Counted from the stretch's first letter, positions 18,195-27,022 are shown. The stretch is 64,000 nt of DNA from Nostoc sp. CHAB 5836 (GCF_020829445.1 NZ_JAIVFV010000012.1:1-64000), one strand, 5' to 3'. Numbers and translations: made by a program. Notes: a model not told the origin generated them from the letters alone.

Positions 18195-18292
18195 GCTTTT
18201 TGACCAATAAACTTGTCGAAGTTAGCGATCGCTAGGACTAACTACTACCCATCTATGAGTTTTATTAGGCTATTACTTTGACCAAAGGCTCT

Positions 18293-18340
18293 ACGCAACC
18301 TACAATTACTACATCAGAGTAATACATAAGTGGGTTGCGT
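18293..18340 (+). promoter_or_regulatory. Hairpin abutting the TcmP start codon
   Basis: ACGCAACC (18293-18300) pairs with GGTTGCGT (18333-18340), and inside it ATTACT (18305-18310) pairs with AGTAAT (18318-18323). The 3' arm ends directly before ATG 18341, so the folded leader would bury the ribosome-binding region. Confidence 0.55.
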
Positions 18341-19468
18341 ATGAGTAATACTTCCTTCTTTGATGAACAGAAAGAGCAATCTTTAATAAAAGCTAGAATT
18401 GTTGAGAAATATTTTTGGGCTTGGGCAAAGGTAATTATACCAACTGCTAAAAAAGGTGACCCAAGAATTGCCTATATAGACCTTTTTGCAGGCCCAGGCC
18501 GATACAAGGATGGTTCAAAATCAACACCAATAAAAGTTTTAGAGACTGCGATTTCTAATCCAGATATGCAAAATATGTTAGTGACAGTATTTAATGATGC
18601 TGATGCAGAACATATTAATTCTCTCCAAGAAACTATAAATTCAATTCCTGGTATTGAAAATTTGAAATATAAGCCTCAAGTAATTAATCATGAAGTTGGG
18701 GAAAATATTGTCAAGACATTTAACGAGCGAAAGTTGGTACCTACATTCTTTTTTGTAGATCCGTGGGGATATAAGGGATTATCGCTACAACTTATTAACT
18801 CGGTTGTAAAAAACTGGGGTTGTGATTGCATCTTCTTTTTCAATTACAACCGGATCAATATGGGTTTAGGTAACGCAGCTGTTGAACAACACATGAATGC
18901 GCTATTTGGAAAAATACGAGCCGATCAAGTACGCGAAAAACTAAAAACCCTTAAACTAGAAGAACGGGAGTTGACAGTTGTAGAGGCACTTTGCGAAGCT
19001 CTCAAGGAAATGGGTGGAGAATATGTTCTACCTTTTCGCTTTAAACATGAAAACGGCAACCGAACTAGCCATCACTTAATCTTCGTGAGTAAGCACGTGA
19101 AGGGCTATGCAATCATGAAAGACATAATGGCAAAAGAGAGTTCTGAACAAAATCAAGGCGTACCTTCTTTTGAATATAATCCAGCCACCTATAGACAACC
19201 ATTGCTTTTTGAATTTTATCGTCCTCTTGATGACTTAGAAGAAATGCTATTGGATACTTTTGCAGGTCGAACAATAACCATGCAAGACATTTACAATCAG
19301 CATCATGTTGGAAGGCGTTATATTAGCAAGAATTACAAAGATGCTCTGAAGAATCTTGAAGCTAAGACTAAAATTCTAGCAGAGCCACCTGCTAATAAAC
19401 GCAGAATGAATAAAGGTGAACTCACATTCGCAGATTCGGTAAAAGTTACATTTCCATCTAAGCAGTAA
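18341..19468 (+). CDS. tcmP: Three-Cys-motif partner protein TcmP
   Basis: 375 aa from ATG 18341 (an in-frame TTG lies two codons upstream). It matches the TcmP family by the N-terminal K-x-x-I-V-E-K-Y-F region, YIDLFAGPGRYKDG (a motif-I-like methyltransferase loop) and FFVDPWGYKGL (a motif-IV-like DPxG). The C-terminal third is basic and helical with a winged-helix look (ITMQDIYNQHHVGRRYISKN). The family is named for its genome association with phage Gp37/Gp68 (three-Cys) proteins; one lies here tail to tail, overlapping by 11 bp. The biochemical role is unknown. Nucleic-acid or base modification is inference from the Rossmann-like motifs. Inserted between ndhD and thrB, which suggests lateral acquisition. 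Confidence 0.85.
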   Translation: MSNTSFFDEQKEQSLIKARIVEKYFWAWAKVIIPTAKKGDPRIAYIDLFAGPGRYKDGSKSTPIKVLETAISNPDMQNMLVTVFNDADAEHINSLQETINSIPGIENLKYKPQVINHEVGENIVKTFNERKLVPTFFFVDPWGYKGLSLQLINSVVKNWGCDCIFFFNYNRINMGLGNAAVEQHMNALFGKIRADQVREKLKTLKLEERELTVVEALCEALKEMGGEYVLPFRFKHENGNRTSHHLIFVSKHVKGYAIMKDIMAKESSEQNQGVPSFEYNPATYRQPLLFEFYRPLDDLEEMLLDTFAGRTITMQDIYNQHHVGRRYISKNYKDALKNLEAKTKILAEPPANKRRMNKGELTFADSVKVTFPSKQ

Positions 19469-20234
19469 TTACCAAAGTTTCTTTTTTACCTGCTAATTTC
19501 AGTGGAGTATTTCCCCATCTCTTTTGATGCCGTTTCCAAGCATCAGGCATTTCATCCCATATTTTACCATCCAATAACCTACCTCCAGCCTTAGAAGTTC
19601 TTCCGCCAATTTGCTTGAAAAAGAATGCAACTTCTGCTGCTTGACACTGCTCATGAATATCTTTTACCCACTCAGTTTTTAGAGGGCGGTGTTTTTGTCC
19701 AGACTCTCCACCAACAATAACCCAGTGAATATCTGTTAATTCAAGATTCAATTCACCTAAAAGCGGTTCACATGAAAGAAAGCGGACAGTCGCGGGAACT
19801 TGGCGAAGAAAGTTAACACGATGAACATAGTTTTGATTTTCGACTGACACACCCAACCAGATATTTTCATGAAATTCTAGTTCAGAAGCCAACTCAAATA
19901 ACCGTTCCGGTCGTTTTGTTAATATTTGATATATGTGCCAAGGCGTTTTATGAATCACTTTAAAGACCTTTTGAATGAAATCAAGAGGTACATCTTCATG
20001 AAAAAGGTCGCTCATTGAATTCACAAATATTCTACTTGGAGTACGCCACTTTAAAGGTTCCGCTAACCTTTCCGGGTGTAAAGTTAAATCAAATCCATTC
20101 TTGAAGTTATTAGGAAAACGTTTAGTGAGAGCTTCTGCATAACAATGCAAACAACCTGGGCTAACTTTGTTACAACCAGTCGTTGGGTTCCAAGTTTTAT
20201 CTGTCCACTCAATACCCGTGTGCGTACTAGACAT
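19458..20234 (-). CDS. Phage Gp37/Gp68-family protein (DUF5131, three-Cys motif)
   Basis: 258 aa. N-terminal IEWTDKTWNPTTGC followed by CNKVSPGCLHCYAEAL gives the three-cysteine pattern C-x6-C-x2-C, like a radical-SAM iron-sulfur site. Downstream are FVNSMSDLFHEDVP, LTKRPERL, WLGVSVENQNYVHRVNFLRQ, FLSCEPLLGEL and WVIVGGESGQKHRP, all family hallmarks of this phage-derived group. It is presumably a cytosolic Fe-S enzyme acting on nucleic acid or a modified base, but no activity is established from sequence. It converges on tcmP and shares its last 11 bp. Two dyads in its promoter region suggest regulation. Confidence 0.88.
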   Translation of the reverse strand: MSSTHTGIEWTDKTWNPTTGCNKVSPGCLHCYAEALTKRFPNNFKNGFDLTLHPERLAEPLKWRTPSRIFVNSMSDLFHEDVPLDFIQKVFKVIHKTPWHIYQILTKRPERLFELASELEFHENIWLGVSVENQNYVHRVNFLRQVPATVRFLSCEPLLGELNLELTDIHWVIVGGESGQKHRPLKTEWVKDIHEQCQAAEVAFFFKQIGGRTSKAGGRLLDGKIWDEMPDAWKRHQKRWGNTPLKLAGKKETLVITA

Positions 20235-20245
20235 ATTACATAACC

Positions 20246-20315
20246 TTGTAAATTACAAATTCTGCAAATTATACTTTTTGGGATCTATGATTTTTATAGT
20301 GTATACGTACTATAA
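20246..20315 (-). promoter_or_regulatory. Promoter region of the DUF5131 gene with two dyads
   Basis: On the minus strand a consensus -10 TATAAT lies at 20273-20268. TTGTAAATTACAA (20246-20258) is a 13-bp dyad between it and the start codon at 20234. TTATAGT...ACTATAA (20294-20315) is a second dyad just upstream, around the -35 position. No good -35 box is seen, as in regulated promoters. Confidence 0.5.
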
Positions 20316-20542
20316 CAGAACTCATGATCATCTCATTGCTGTAGATGGGTCGGAACGATCGCATAATCCAACTATTTAAATCCCCATAGTAGAATTTTGC
20401 CAGAGCTACAACCACTGCAACTCAAGGCTCAAAGGATGGATTAAGGAACAGTAAATCAAAGTATCCCCAACAGCGATCAAAAACTAGCCCCAAAATGCTG
20501 CCAATACATGGGATGCTGGTTCATGATTACTGAGTTTTGCCA
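20316..20542. other. Spacer upstream of thrB
   Basis: About 230 bp after the DUF5131 promoter dyads. It has HIP1-like text near 20355 but no gene or recognised repeat, and presumably contains the thrB promoter. Confidence 0.4.
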
Positions 20543-21457
20543 ATGTCTGTTGTTTCTGGTGTCACTGTTACCGTTCCTGCCACAACTGCGAATTTGGGGC
20601 CTGGTTTTGATTGCATTGGTGCAGCATTAAAGCTGTACAACGAGTTCAAGTTCACTCGTCTAGAAGAAGGTGGGCTAAATATTCATGTCACTGGTACGGA
20701 AGCTGCACAAGTCCAAACGGATGAGAGCAATCTCCTTTACCAAGCGTTTGTCAAGTTCTATCAACATATAGAGCAAACACCGCCAACTGTGAAAATAGAA
20801 ATTCAATTAGGTGTCCCATTGGCGAGAGGTTTGGGTAGTTCGGCGACAGCAATTGTTGGTGGGTTAGTTGCAGCTAATCAACTTGAGGGTACACCTATGA
20901 GTCAGTCACAGGTGATGGAGTTAGCGATCGCAATGGAAGGACATCCTGATAATGTAGTCCCCGCCTTGTTGGGTGGATGTCGTCTCGCTGCTACCATTGG
21001 CGTAGCTTGGGAAATTTGTGATGTTCCCTGGCATCAAGATATTGTACCAGTTGTGGCTATTCCTAATTTTGAACTTTCCACATCAGAGGCGCGAGGTGTT
21101 CTCCCCACTGAGGTGAGTCGCGCCGATGCAATTTTCAATACGGCACATTTGGGGTTATTGTTGCGCGGCTTGGAAACTGGTAATGGACAATGGTTAAAGA
21201 CAGCTTTACAAGATAAGTTGCATCAGCCCTATCGCAAAGCTTTGATTCCTGGTTATGATGCTCTCAACATCGCAGCTGTTAGTGCTGGTGCTTATGGTAT
21301 GGTGATTAGTGGTGCGGGGCCGACACTGTTAGCTTTGGCGGATAAATTACACTCAAAGGCTGTGGAGGCGGCGATGTTAGCTGCTTGGCAAGAAGAAGGA
21401 ATTACAGCCGAGGTGCGATCGCTTTCTCTCGATACCCAAGGCGCAAAAAGCTTTTAA
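20543..21457 (+). CDS. thrB: Homoserine kinase
   Basis: 304 aa from ATG 20543 (a TTG two codons upstream is in frame). GHMP-family kinase that phosphorylates homoserine with ATP in threonine biosynthesis. VPATTANLGPGFDCIGAAL is the N-terminal substrate region, PLARGLGSSATAIVGG the GHMP ATP-binding glycine loop, EGHPDNVVPALLGG the second motif, and ISGAGPTLLAL the third. Complete and of normal length. Its TAA stop is the first three bases of a Rep-A element. It stands between the TcmP/DUF5131 pair and the second ndhD. Confidence 0.95.
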   Translation: MSVVSGVTVTVPATTANLGPGFDCIGAALKLYNEFKFTRLEEGGLNIHVTGTEAAQVQTDESNLLYQAFVKFYQHIEQTPPTVKIEIQLGVPLARGLGSSATAIVGGLVAANQLEGTPMSQSQVMELAIAMEGHPDNVVPALLGGCRLAATIGVAWEICDVPWHQDIVPVVAIPNFELSTSEARGVLPTEVSRADAIFNTAHLGLLLRGLETGNGQWLKTALQDKLHQPYRKALIPGYDALNIAAVSAGAYGMVISGAGPTLLALADKLHSKAVEAAMLAAWQEEGITAEVRSLSLDTQGAKSF

Positions 21458-21587
21458 GTAAGTCGGCAAGAATAAACCAAACTATATTACGAAACGTAAA
21501 TACACCTTAAACCCTTATAAATGACGAAGGACAAATGACAAATGACAGCCTTAGCCAGTTAACTTTAATTGCGCCAACCTACTTAAT
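21455..21587 (+). mobile_element. Rep-A MITE-like element, copy 3
   Basis: Begins TAAGTAAGTCGGCAAGAATA exactly at the thrB stop codon and ends AATTGCGCCAACCTACTTA. It contains the ACGAAACGTAAATA and GGACAAATGACA blocks of the family. It can be read through as the start of a longer ORF leading into the next gene, which argues for the internal start used there. Confidence 0.88.
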
Positions 21588-21615
21588 ATTTTACTCAGCA
21601 CTTAAGACTCGATTT

Positions 21616-22125
21616 ATGGAGCAAACTCAGTCTGAAATAGCGGCGCTTAACTCTCAAATTCAGATTCTTTTAGAAGAACGCGCCGCACTCACTATTAATA
21701 ATGTCATCTCTGGCGAGAATGATTCACCCCAAGCAATGGTGGAAGCGTACCGCCGTCAAGCCAGAGAAAATGCTCAATTATCAGTTGAACTCCAAGGCAT
21801 AGATGCAGCGATCGCCGCCTTGGAAGTCCAGATCAAACAAAAACAAGGTCAGTTAGTGCGATCGCAAGGTGAATCAAAACAACTTATCCTCCAGCAGCAG
21901 CTAGAGGAAGCGAAAGAAGTAGCAGAGGTTCATGCTCAACGTATTAATCAACTAGCAAGTGAACTTGCAGCAGAAGTCCGTTTTCTTAAGGCTTGTGCTA
22001 ATCAACTCAGTCCCATGTATTGGCAGATTTATTACAAACCCTTCATTACTGGGTTCAAGACAATCTCCGTTCCTTATGTCCGCTCTGATGGGGAAGTGTG
22101 GACAATTGTCAACCGGATTGTTTAA
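21616..22125 (+). CDS. Coiled-coil hypothetical protein
   Basis: 169 aa from ATG 21616. The frame is open from 21535, but those extra 27 codons are Rep-A sequence. Residues 1-120 are a long heptad-patterned coiled coil (AALNSQIQILLEERAALTIN, LEVQIKQKQGQLVRSQGESK). The C-terminal 45 residues (NQLSPMYWQIYYKPFITGFK, VPYVRSDGEVWTIVNRIV) are more globular. No membrane segment or signal. It is not recognised; no function is proposed. Confidence 0.7.
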   Translation: MEQTQSEIAALNSQIQILLEERAALTINNVISGENDSPQAMVEAYRRQARENAQLSVELQGIDAAIAALEVQIKQKQGQLVRSQGESKQLILQQQLEEAKEVAEVHAQRINQLASELAAEVRFLKACANQLSPMYWQIYYKPFITGFKTISVPYVRSDGEVWTIVNRIV

Positions 22126-22618
22126 TGCTTTAGCCTTTTCGTTTGTATGCAATACATTGACCTCACTTCCATTCCTCTCTCCTCTTAGGAAAGAGGCTTT
22201 GAACAGTTATCAGTTATCAATTAATTTTTCCGTTGGGAGTTAGAGTCCCCCATATCTCTGGCCTGGCGTGTTTGGTGTCGTGGTCAAATCTCCGACTGAA
22301 ACTGTGATAACTGTTCACTGATTTAATCTTACTCCCCTTCCCTTAAAGGGAAGGGGCTGGGGGTTAGGTCTATGACTCAACTTAGAAGCGTAGAAAATTG
22401 GGCTTAACCATAAAATGTGACAGTATTTTGACCTTCTCACGTTTTTTGTTTACGTTGCAAAACTTTACATTTAGAATTGAGTCGGCAAAATCCGATGAGT
22501 ATATATTCCTGTCTATGGCAAAAATTTAATATTATAGGGTTAAAGAATGTTTACAAAACTAAAAATTCCTTAATATAATGACACTAAGAGCGAGAAGTCA
22601 AATTGATTGTCAGAAGTG
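22126..22618. other. Intergenic region upstream of second ndhD
   Basis: About 490 bp. The stretch 22141-22385 carries dispersed-repeat text (GAAAGAGGCTTTGAA, then CCTTAAAGGGAAGGGGCTGG), related to 13446-13602. From 22386 to 22606 the DNA is AT-rich and repeat-free and probably holds the ndhD promoter. No gene seen. Confidence 0.55.
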
Positions 22619-24220
22619 ATGAATGCTATTGAATTTCCCTGGCTAACAGCCATAATCCTCTTACCCTTGGTGGCTGCCTTAGCCATCCCCCTAATCCCAG
22701 ACAAAGAAGGTAGAACTGTCCGCTGGTATAGTCTGGGAGTTGCTTTTGCCGATTTTGCACTGATGATTTATGCCTTTTGGTATAACTACGACTTTCATAG
22801 TTCAACACTCCAACTTGTAGAAAACTATCCTTGGATACCGCAATTAGGTTTGCATTGGGCGGTGGGGGTTGATGGTTTATCGATGCCCTTGCTGCTTCTA
22901 ACAGGCTTAATAAATACCCTCGCAATATTCGCGGCTTGGAAAGTTACCACCAAGCCGCGATTATTTTATGGTTTGATGCTAGCGATGTACAGCGCTCAAC
23001 TTGGCGTATTTGTCGCCCAGGACTTGCTGCTATTCTTCCTAATGTGGGAAATCGAGTTAGTGCCGGTTTACCTGCTGATTTCCATTTGGGGAGGACAAAA
23101 CCGCCGTTATGCGGCTACCAAATTCATTATTTACACCGCCGCCGCCTCAATATTTATCTTGATTGCCGGTTTTGCACTTGCCTTCTCTGGAGATACCGTC
23201 ACCTTCGACATGGCGACTCTGGGAATGAAAGAATACCCCAAAACTTTGGAATTGTTGGTTTATGCAGGTTTCTTAATTGCCTTCGGAGTAAAGTTACCAA
23301 TTTTCCCCTTACACACTTGGCTACCTGATGCCCACGGAGAAGCATCAGCACCAGGTTCAATGATTTTGGCTGGTGTATTGTTAAAAATGGGTGGTTATGC
23401 TCTCATCCGCTTCAATGTAGAAATGTTGCCCAATGCCCATGTGACTTTTGCCCCAGTGCTGGCAATTTTGGGTGTAGTTAACATTGTCTACGGTGCTTGC
23501 TGTGCCTTCGCTCAAACCAATCTCAAACGCCGCTTGGCTTACTCTTCAATTGCCCACATGGGCTTTGTGCTGATTGGCATTGCTTCCTACACAGAACTAG
23601 GTATCAGTGGTGCAGTGCTACAGATGGTTTCTCACGGCTTGATTGCTGCTAGCTTATTCTTCCTCTCTGGCGTGACTTACGATCGCACCCACACCTTGAT
23701 GATGGATCAAATGGGCGGTATGGCCAAGGTAATGCCCAAAACCTTTGCTCTATTTACCATTGGTTCAATGGCTTCTCTCGCCTTACCCGGAATGAGTGGT
23801 TTTGCGGGTGAGTTGATGGTATTTCTGGGTATCGCCACCAGTGATGTTTACAGTTCCAGCTTCAAAGTTGTAGTTGTGCTGCTGTCAGCAGTTGGCGTGA
23901 TTTTGACACCAATTTATTTACTGTCGATGCTGCGTCAAGTGTTCTACGGTGAGCAAAGTCAAGAGTTGCACTTGGATGCTGTAATATCTGATGTCAAACC
24001 CCGCGAAATATTTATTACCGCTTGTTTGCTGCTACCAATCATCGGAATCGGATTTTATCCCAAATTGGCAACGCAGACTTATGATGTGAAGGCAGTAGAA
24101 TTAGCCGCTCATGCTCGTCAAGTTCTACCAGTTGTTGCTCATCAACAACCGTCAAGTCTGTACTCGCGGATTTTCTCTGCACCAACATTGGCTACTTCTC
24201 AAGTTGAAAGTTCAACATGA
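22619..24220 (+). CDS. ndhD: NAD(P)H-quinone oxidoreductase subunit 4 (NdhD), standard-length paralogue
   Basis: 533 aa from ATG 22619 ([12 protein letters not shown]); in-frame TTG 22607 and GTG 22616 are possible. Same NDH-1 membrane subunit as the gene at 16506, with [32 protein letters not shown] and [14 protein letters not shown]. It has no cysteine-rich insertion before the last helix. It also belongs to the D1/D2 type. The two copies differ along their whole length, so this is an old duplication kept for distinct use. The TGA stop is part of the TGACTTACG end of a Rep-B element. Confidence 0.93.
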   Translation: MNAIEFPWLTAIILLPLVAALAIPLIPDKEGRTVRWYSLGVAFADFALMIYAFWYNYDFHSSTLQLVENYPWIPQLGLHWAVGVDGLSMPLLLLTGLINTLAIFAAWKVTTKPRLFYGLMLAMYSAQLGVFVAQDLLLFFLMWEIELVPVYLLISIWGGQNRRYAATKFIIYTAAASIFILIAGFALAFSGDTVTFDMATLGMKEYPKTLELLVYAGFLIAFGVKLPIFPLHTWLPDAHGEASAPGSMILAGVLLKMGGYALIRFNVEMLPNAHVTFAPVLAILGVVNIVYGACCAFAQTNLKRRLAYSSIAHMGFVLIGIASYTELGISGAVLQMVSHGLIAASLFFLSGVTYDRTHTLMMDQMGGMAKVMPKTFALFTIGSMASLALPGMSGFAGELMVFLGIATSDVYSSSFKVVVVLLSAVGVILTPIYLLSMLRQVFYGEQSQELHLDAVISDVKPREIFITACLLLPIIGIGFYPKLATQTYDVKAVELAAHARQVLPVVAHQQPSSLYSRIFSAPTLATSQVESST

Positions 24221-24306
24221 CTTACGCAAAATAATGAAAAACGAACCGCAAAGGACGCAAAGGACACAAAGGAATAAGAGTTTCAGAGAGTTATTGCGTA
24301 AGTCCT
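24217..24306. mobile_element. Rep-B MITE-like element, subfamily 1, copy 2
   Basis: ATGACTTACGCAAAATAATG to TTATTGCGTAAGTCCT. Its first end supplies the ndhD stop codon. The interior matches copies at 8541 and 58177. Confidence 0.85.
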
Positions 24307-24377
24307 ATTCAATTAATATTTCTGAGTAAATTAACTTACCATTAAGGGTGCTGCAACTAAATTCTAAATATGAGGGG

Positions 24378-24712
24378 AATAAAGGGGTGGTTTTGTAACC
24401 ACCAGGGCTATTTCATTCTAGACATAAACCACCCGGAACTTCAGTTCCGGGCTCATAGCTAAAGTCCGTTAAAACGGACTATAATCTTTTCTCAGTCGTC
24501 TTTAGACCAATACACTTGGGTTAAGCATTTCCTCCTTCTCTCTTCTCTCTGTGTTCTTTGCGCCTCTGTGGTTCGTAAAAAAAAGAGTTTCAGCCCTTTT
24601 GTGAACCGTATTGGTCTAAAGACTACTTTCGCTATAAGAGAGGTGAATTCATTCTGAGGCGGGCTAGATGAGAATGAAATCGCCCTGACGAAACCACCCC
24701 TAAAATTTTGGC
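24378..24712. repeat. Composite repeat block with double hairpin
   Basis: Inverted outer segments (AGGGGTGGTTTTGT... near 24383 and ...ACGAAACCACCCCT near 24700) bracket a double hairpin: stem 1 CCCGGAACT/AGTTCCGGG at 24432-24451, stem 2 AGTCCGTT/AACGGACT at 24463-24480. A Rep-F copy (24508-24613) is nested inside. The same double hairpin with changed but still paired stems occurs at 63755-63804. Confidence 0.65.
24508..24613 (+). mobile_element. Rep-F element, copy 2
   Basis: 106 bp from CAATACACTTGGG to GAACCGTATTG. The flanks GTCTTTAGAC (24498-24507) and GTCTAAAGAC (24614-24623) match at 8 of 10 positions, consistent with a diverged 10-bp target duplication. Confidence 0.75.
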
Positions 24713-24788
24713 ATTTTGGAGAGGTAATCAGGTGCGTAGGCGTAGCCCGCCATAGGCATCGCTTGTATTCTCCGACCTACAAATAAAA

Positions 24789-25502
24789 CTAAATAGCAGC
24801 AGAATAGGCTTCATCCACCTTGAGAGTTGTGCCTGTAATAAACTTGGCATCATCAGAAATTAGAAAAGCAATTATTTTAGCAAACTCTGCATAGGTAGTA
24901 GGACGACCAAGCATCAAATCAGAAGGCACATTCCATCCCTCTAACTCTGCCATTGAATCTGCTACAAAAAAAGGCGCTACGGAAACCATACGAATTTTAT
25001 CTGCTTTGTAACGCTTGGCATAAAGTTTTGTAAATCCTTCCATTGCAGCGCGGAGAGTACCACTAAAGGGTGTCCCTAATTCTGGTTCATGGGAGTCACA
25101 AGCGGAAATATTGACGATGACACCGCCTCCCGAATATCGCATTGCTTCTGTAACTAGTTTGGCAATGCGGACAACACTCAAAAACAGCATTTCAAAGTTT
25201 TCTATCCACATTTCATCAGAAATAGATAGCAAATCTGGTCGGGGTGGATCTCCAAAACTATTTACCACTGCATCAATACGACCGAATTGAGCTAAAGTTG
25301 TCTCTACTAATCGTTGTAAGTCTTGAAAATTGGTAATTGATCCTTGAGTAGCAATACCGCCCAACTCATTTGCTAAATCCAGAATATCAGGCGATCGCGC
25401 CATCAGTGAAACCCTATAACCCCGCGCTGCTAACTCTCGCGCACAACCTGCGCCAATCCCTCGACTAGCAGCCGTAATAATTACTACTTTATCAATATTC
25501 AT
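24789..25502 (-). CDS. SDR-like protein lacking the catalytic Tyr-Lys
   Basis: 237 aa with the short-chain dehydrogenase/reductase fold. The start VVIITAASRGIGAGCARELA is a Rossmann dinucleotide loop with the TGxxxGIG glycine changed to Ala, and VVNSFGDPP stands in for the usual NNAG. In the active-site helix the usual Y-x-x-x-K reads F-S-G-T-L (TPFSGTLRAAMEG), so both catalytic Tyr and Lys are missing. It may still bind NAD(P) or act as a regulatory NmrA-like protein, or reduce something by another mechanism. Complete ORF without frameshift, so it appears maintained. The next gene upstream is divergent. Confidence 0.82.
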   Translation of the reverse strand: MNIDKVVIITAASRGIGAGCARELAARGYRVSLMARSPDILDLANELGGIATQGSITNFQDLQRLVETTLAQFGRIDAVVNSFGDPPRPDLLSISDEMWIENFEMLFLSVVRIAKLVTEAMRYSGGGVIVNISACDSHEPELGTPFSGTLRAAMEGFTKLYAKRYKADKIRMVSVAPFFVADSMAELEGWNVPSDLMLGRPTTYAEFAKIIAFLISDDAKFITGTTLKVDEAYSAAI

Positions 25503-25613
25503 ATAAGTAATTTTACTCGATGACTTTCAGAGATTTTCATGAGTTAACCCACATTCTGCCCTAGAGTGTGAAGGGATTATAATCAAGATAGGTGAAGTAG
25601 CCAAAAAGCAATT

Positions 25614-26219
25614 ATGACCACCAACTTATCTGTAGCCACAGAAATTATACCAATGGTTTTGCAATTGCAACCTGCGATCGCCATGACCAACGATCAGTTT
25701 TACGAATTTTGCCAGCTAAACCGGGACTTTCGCATCGAACGTAATGCTGCTGGAGAATTAATGATTATGCCTCCTACTGGTTCCGAAACAGATCAACATA
25801 ATTTTGATATTATTGTTCAGTTGGGTATTTGGACAAAGCAAGATGGTACAGGTGTAGGGTTTGGTTCCAGTGGGGGATTTACTTTACCTAATGGTGCGGT
25901 GCGTTCTCCTGATGCAGCGTGGATAAAAGGCGATCGCTGGGAGGCGATACAACCAGAACTGCGAAAAAAATTTGCGCCGATTTGTCCTGAGTTTGTGATT
26001 GAATTGCGTTCTGAGAGCGATAACTTGCGAATTTTGCAAGATAAGATGCAAGAGTATATTGATAATGGGACACAACTTGGTTGGTTAATTGATAGAAAAC
26101 AACGCCGAGTTTTTATTTATCGTCCTAATATTGCGGTTGAGGAATTAGATAACCCTAAGACACTTTATGGTGAACCGTTGCTACCTGGGTTTGTTTTAGA
26201 TTTAAGTCAGATTTGGTAG
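25614..26219 (+). CDS. Uma2-family nuclease-like protein (DUF820)
   Basis: 201 aa. PD-(D/E)xK-type fold expanded massively in cyanobacteria. Visible motifs are FRIERNAAGELMIMPPTGSE, SPDAAWIKGDRWE and the core FVIELRSESDNLRILQDKM, with the usual V-x-E-x-x-S changed to I-E-L-R-S. The biological role of Uma2 proteins is unsettled; they are often found with mobile DNA. It lies 50 bp upstream of xisH in the same direction and could be co-transcribed. Confidence 0.88.
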   Translation: MTTNLSVATEIIPMVLQLQPAIAMTNDQFYEFCQLNRDFRIERNAAGELMIMPPTGSETDQHNFDIIVQLGIWTKQDGTGVGFGSSGGFTLPNGAVRSPDAAWIKGDRWEAIQPELRKKFAPICPEFVIELRSESDNLRILQDKMQEYIDNGTQLGWLIDRKQRRVFIYRPNIAVEELDNPKTLYGEPLLPGFVLDLSQIW

Positions 26220-26268
26220 TTGAAACAGTTACACTCAAAGCATCACAAAATAAAAATGCTAGAAATCT

Positions 26269-26685
26269 ATGGCGGCGAAAGACATATTCCATGATGCAGT
26301 CAGATACGCTTTAGAGAAAGAGAGTTGGCTCATCACTAATGACCCGCTTTTCCTGCGTTTTGGTGGTTTGGATATGTACATCGACCTTGGTGCAGAGAAA
26401 ATTTTAGCAGCTGAACGAAATCAAGAAAAAATTGCGGTTGAAGTTAAAAGTTTTGTTGCTCCATCTACTACAACTGAATTTAGTACTGCTCTAGGACAGT
26501 ATCTCAAATATGAACTAGCACTTGAAGAAGAACAACCTGAGAGACTTTTATATTTAGCAGTTCCTTTAGACATTTATCGTTCTTTTTTCAACTTAGAATT
26601 GCCACGCTTATTAATCCAACGCTACGAAGTTAGGCTGATTGTTTTCGACCCAGAAGAGGAGGCGATTGTAAAATGGCAAAAGTAG
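26269..26685 (+). CDS. xisH: XisH family protein (fdxN-element excision factor)
   Basis: 138 aa. Typical XisH: AAKDIFHDAVRYALEKESW at the N-terminus, DMYIDLGAEKILAAER, and a restriction-endonuclease-like core KIAVEVKSFVAPSTTTEF (Glu-x-Lys). In Anabaena XisH and XisI are needed for programmed excision of the fdxN element with the recombinase XisF. No recombinase is visible here, so this copy may have another role. The xisI gene overlaps its end by 13 bp, indicating translational coupling. Confidence 0.93.
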   Translation: MAAKDIFHDAVRYALEKESWLITNDPLFLRFGGLDMYIDLGAEKILAAERNQEKIAVEVKSFVAPSTTTEFSTALGQYLKYELALEEEQPERLLYLAVPLDIYRSFFNLELPRLLIQRYEVRLIVFDPEEEAIVKWQK

Positions 26686-27008
26686 AAGAGTACCGTCAAC
26701 TGATTCAAGAACTCTTGCTAGCTTACAGCGAAATCAAAGCCAGCAACGAAGAAGTCGAAGCAGAAGTTATTTTTGATCGAGAACGCGATCGCTACCAAGT
26801 TGTTCACGCAGGATGGTCAAATAAGCGCCGCGTATATGGTTGTGTTTTACATCTCGATATTAAAAACGAAAAAATTTGGATTCAACACGATGGTACTGAA
26901 GGAGGTATCGCCAATGAACTTATTAGTCGAGGTATACCAAAAAAAGACATCGTTTTGGCTTTTCATTCCCCCTTTAAACGACAATTTACCGAGTTTGCTG
27001 TTGGTTAA
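26673..27008 (+). CDS. xisI: XisI family protein (fdxN-element excision factor)
   Basis: 111 aa. Family marks are EEYRQLIQELLLAYSEI, QVVHAGWSNKRRVYGCVLHL, KIWIQHDGTEGGIANELISR and DIVLAFHSPFKRQFTEFAVG. Partner of XisH, with a 13-bp overlap. It is inferred to modulate the activity or specificity of XisH. The pair is common in filamentous cyanobacteria even where no excised element is known. Confidence 0.93.
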   Translation: MAKVEEYRQLIQELLLAYSEIKASNEEVEAEVIFDRERDRYQVVHAGWSNKRRVYGCVLHLDIKNEKIWIQHDGTEGGIANELISRGIPKKDIVLAFHSPFKRQFTEFAVG

Positions 27009-27022
27009 AGTCATTTCAATCG

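Noticed and set aside
16506-24220. Assigning either ndhD to the CO2-uptake D3/D4 type
   Set aside because: Sequence features and context (no ndhF3, cupA or cupB neighbours) fit the D1/D2 type.
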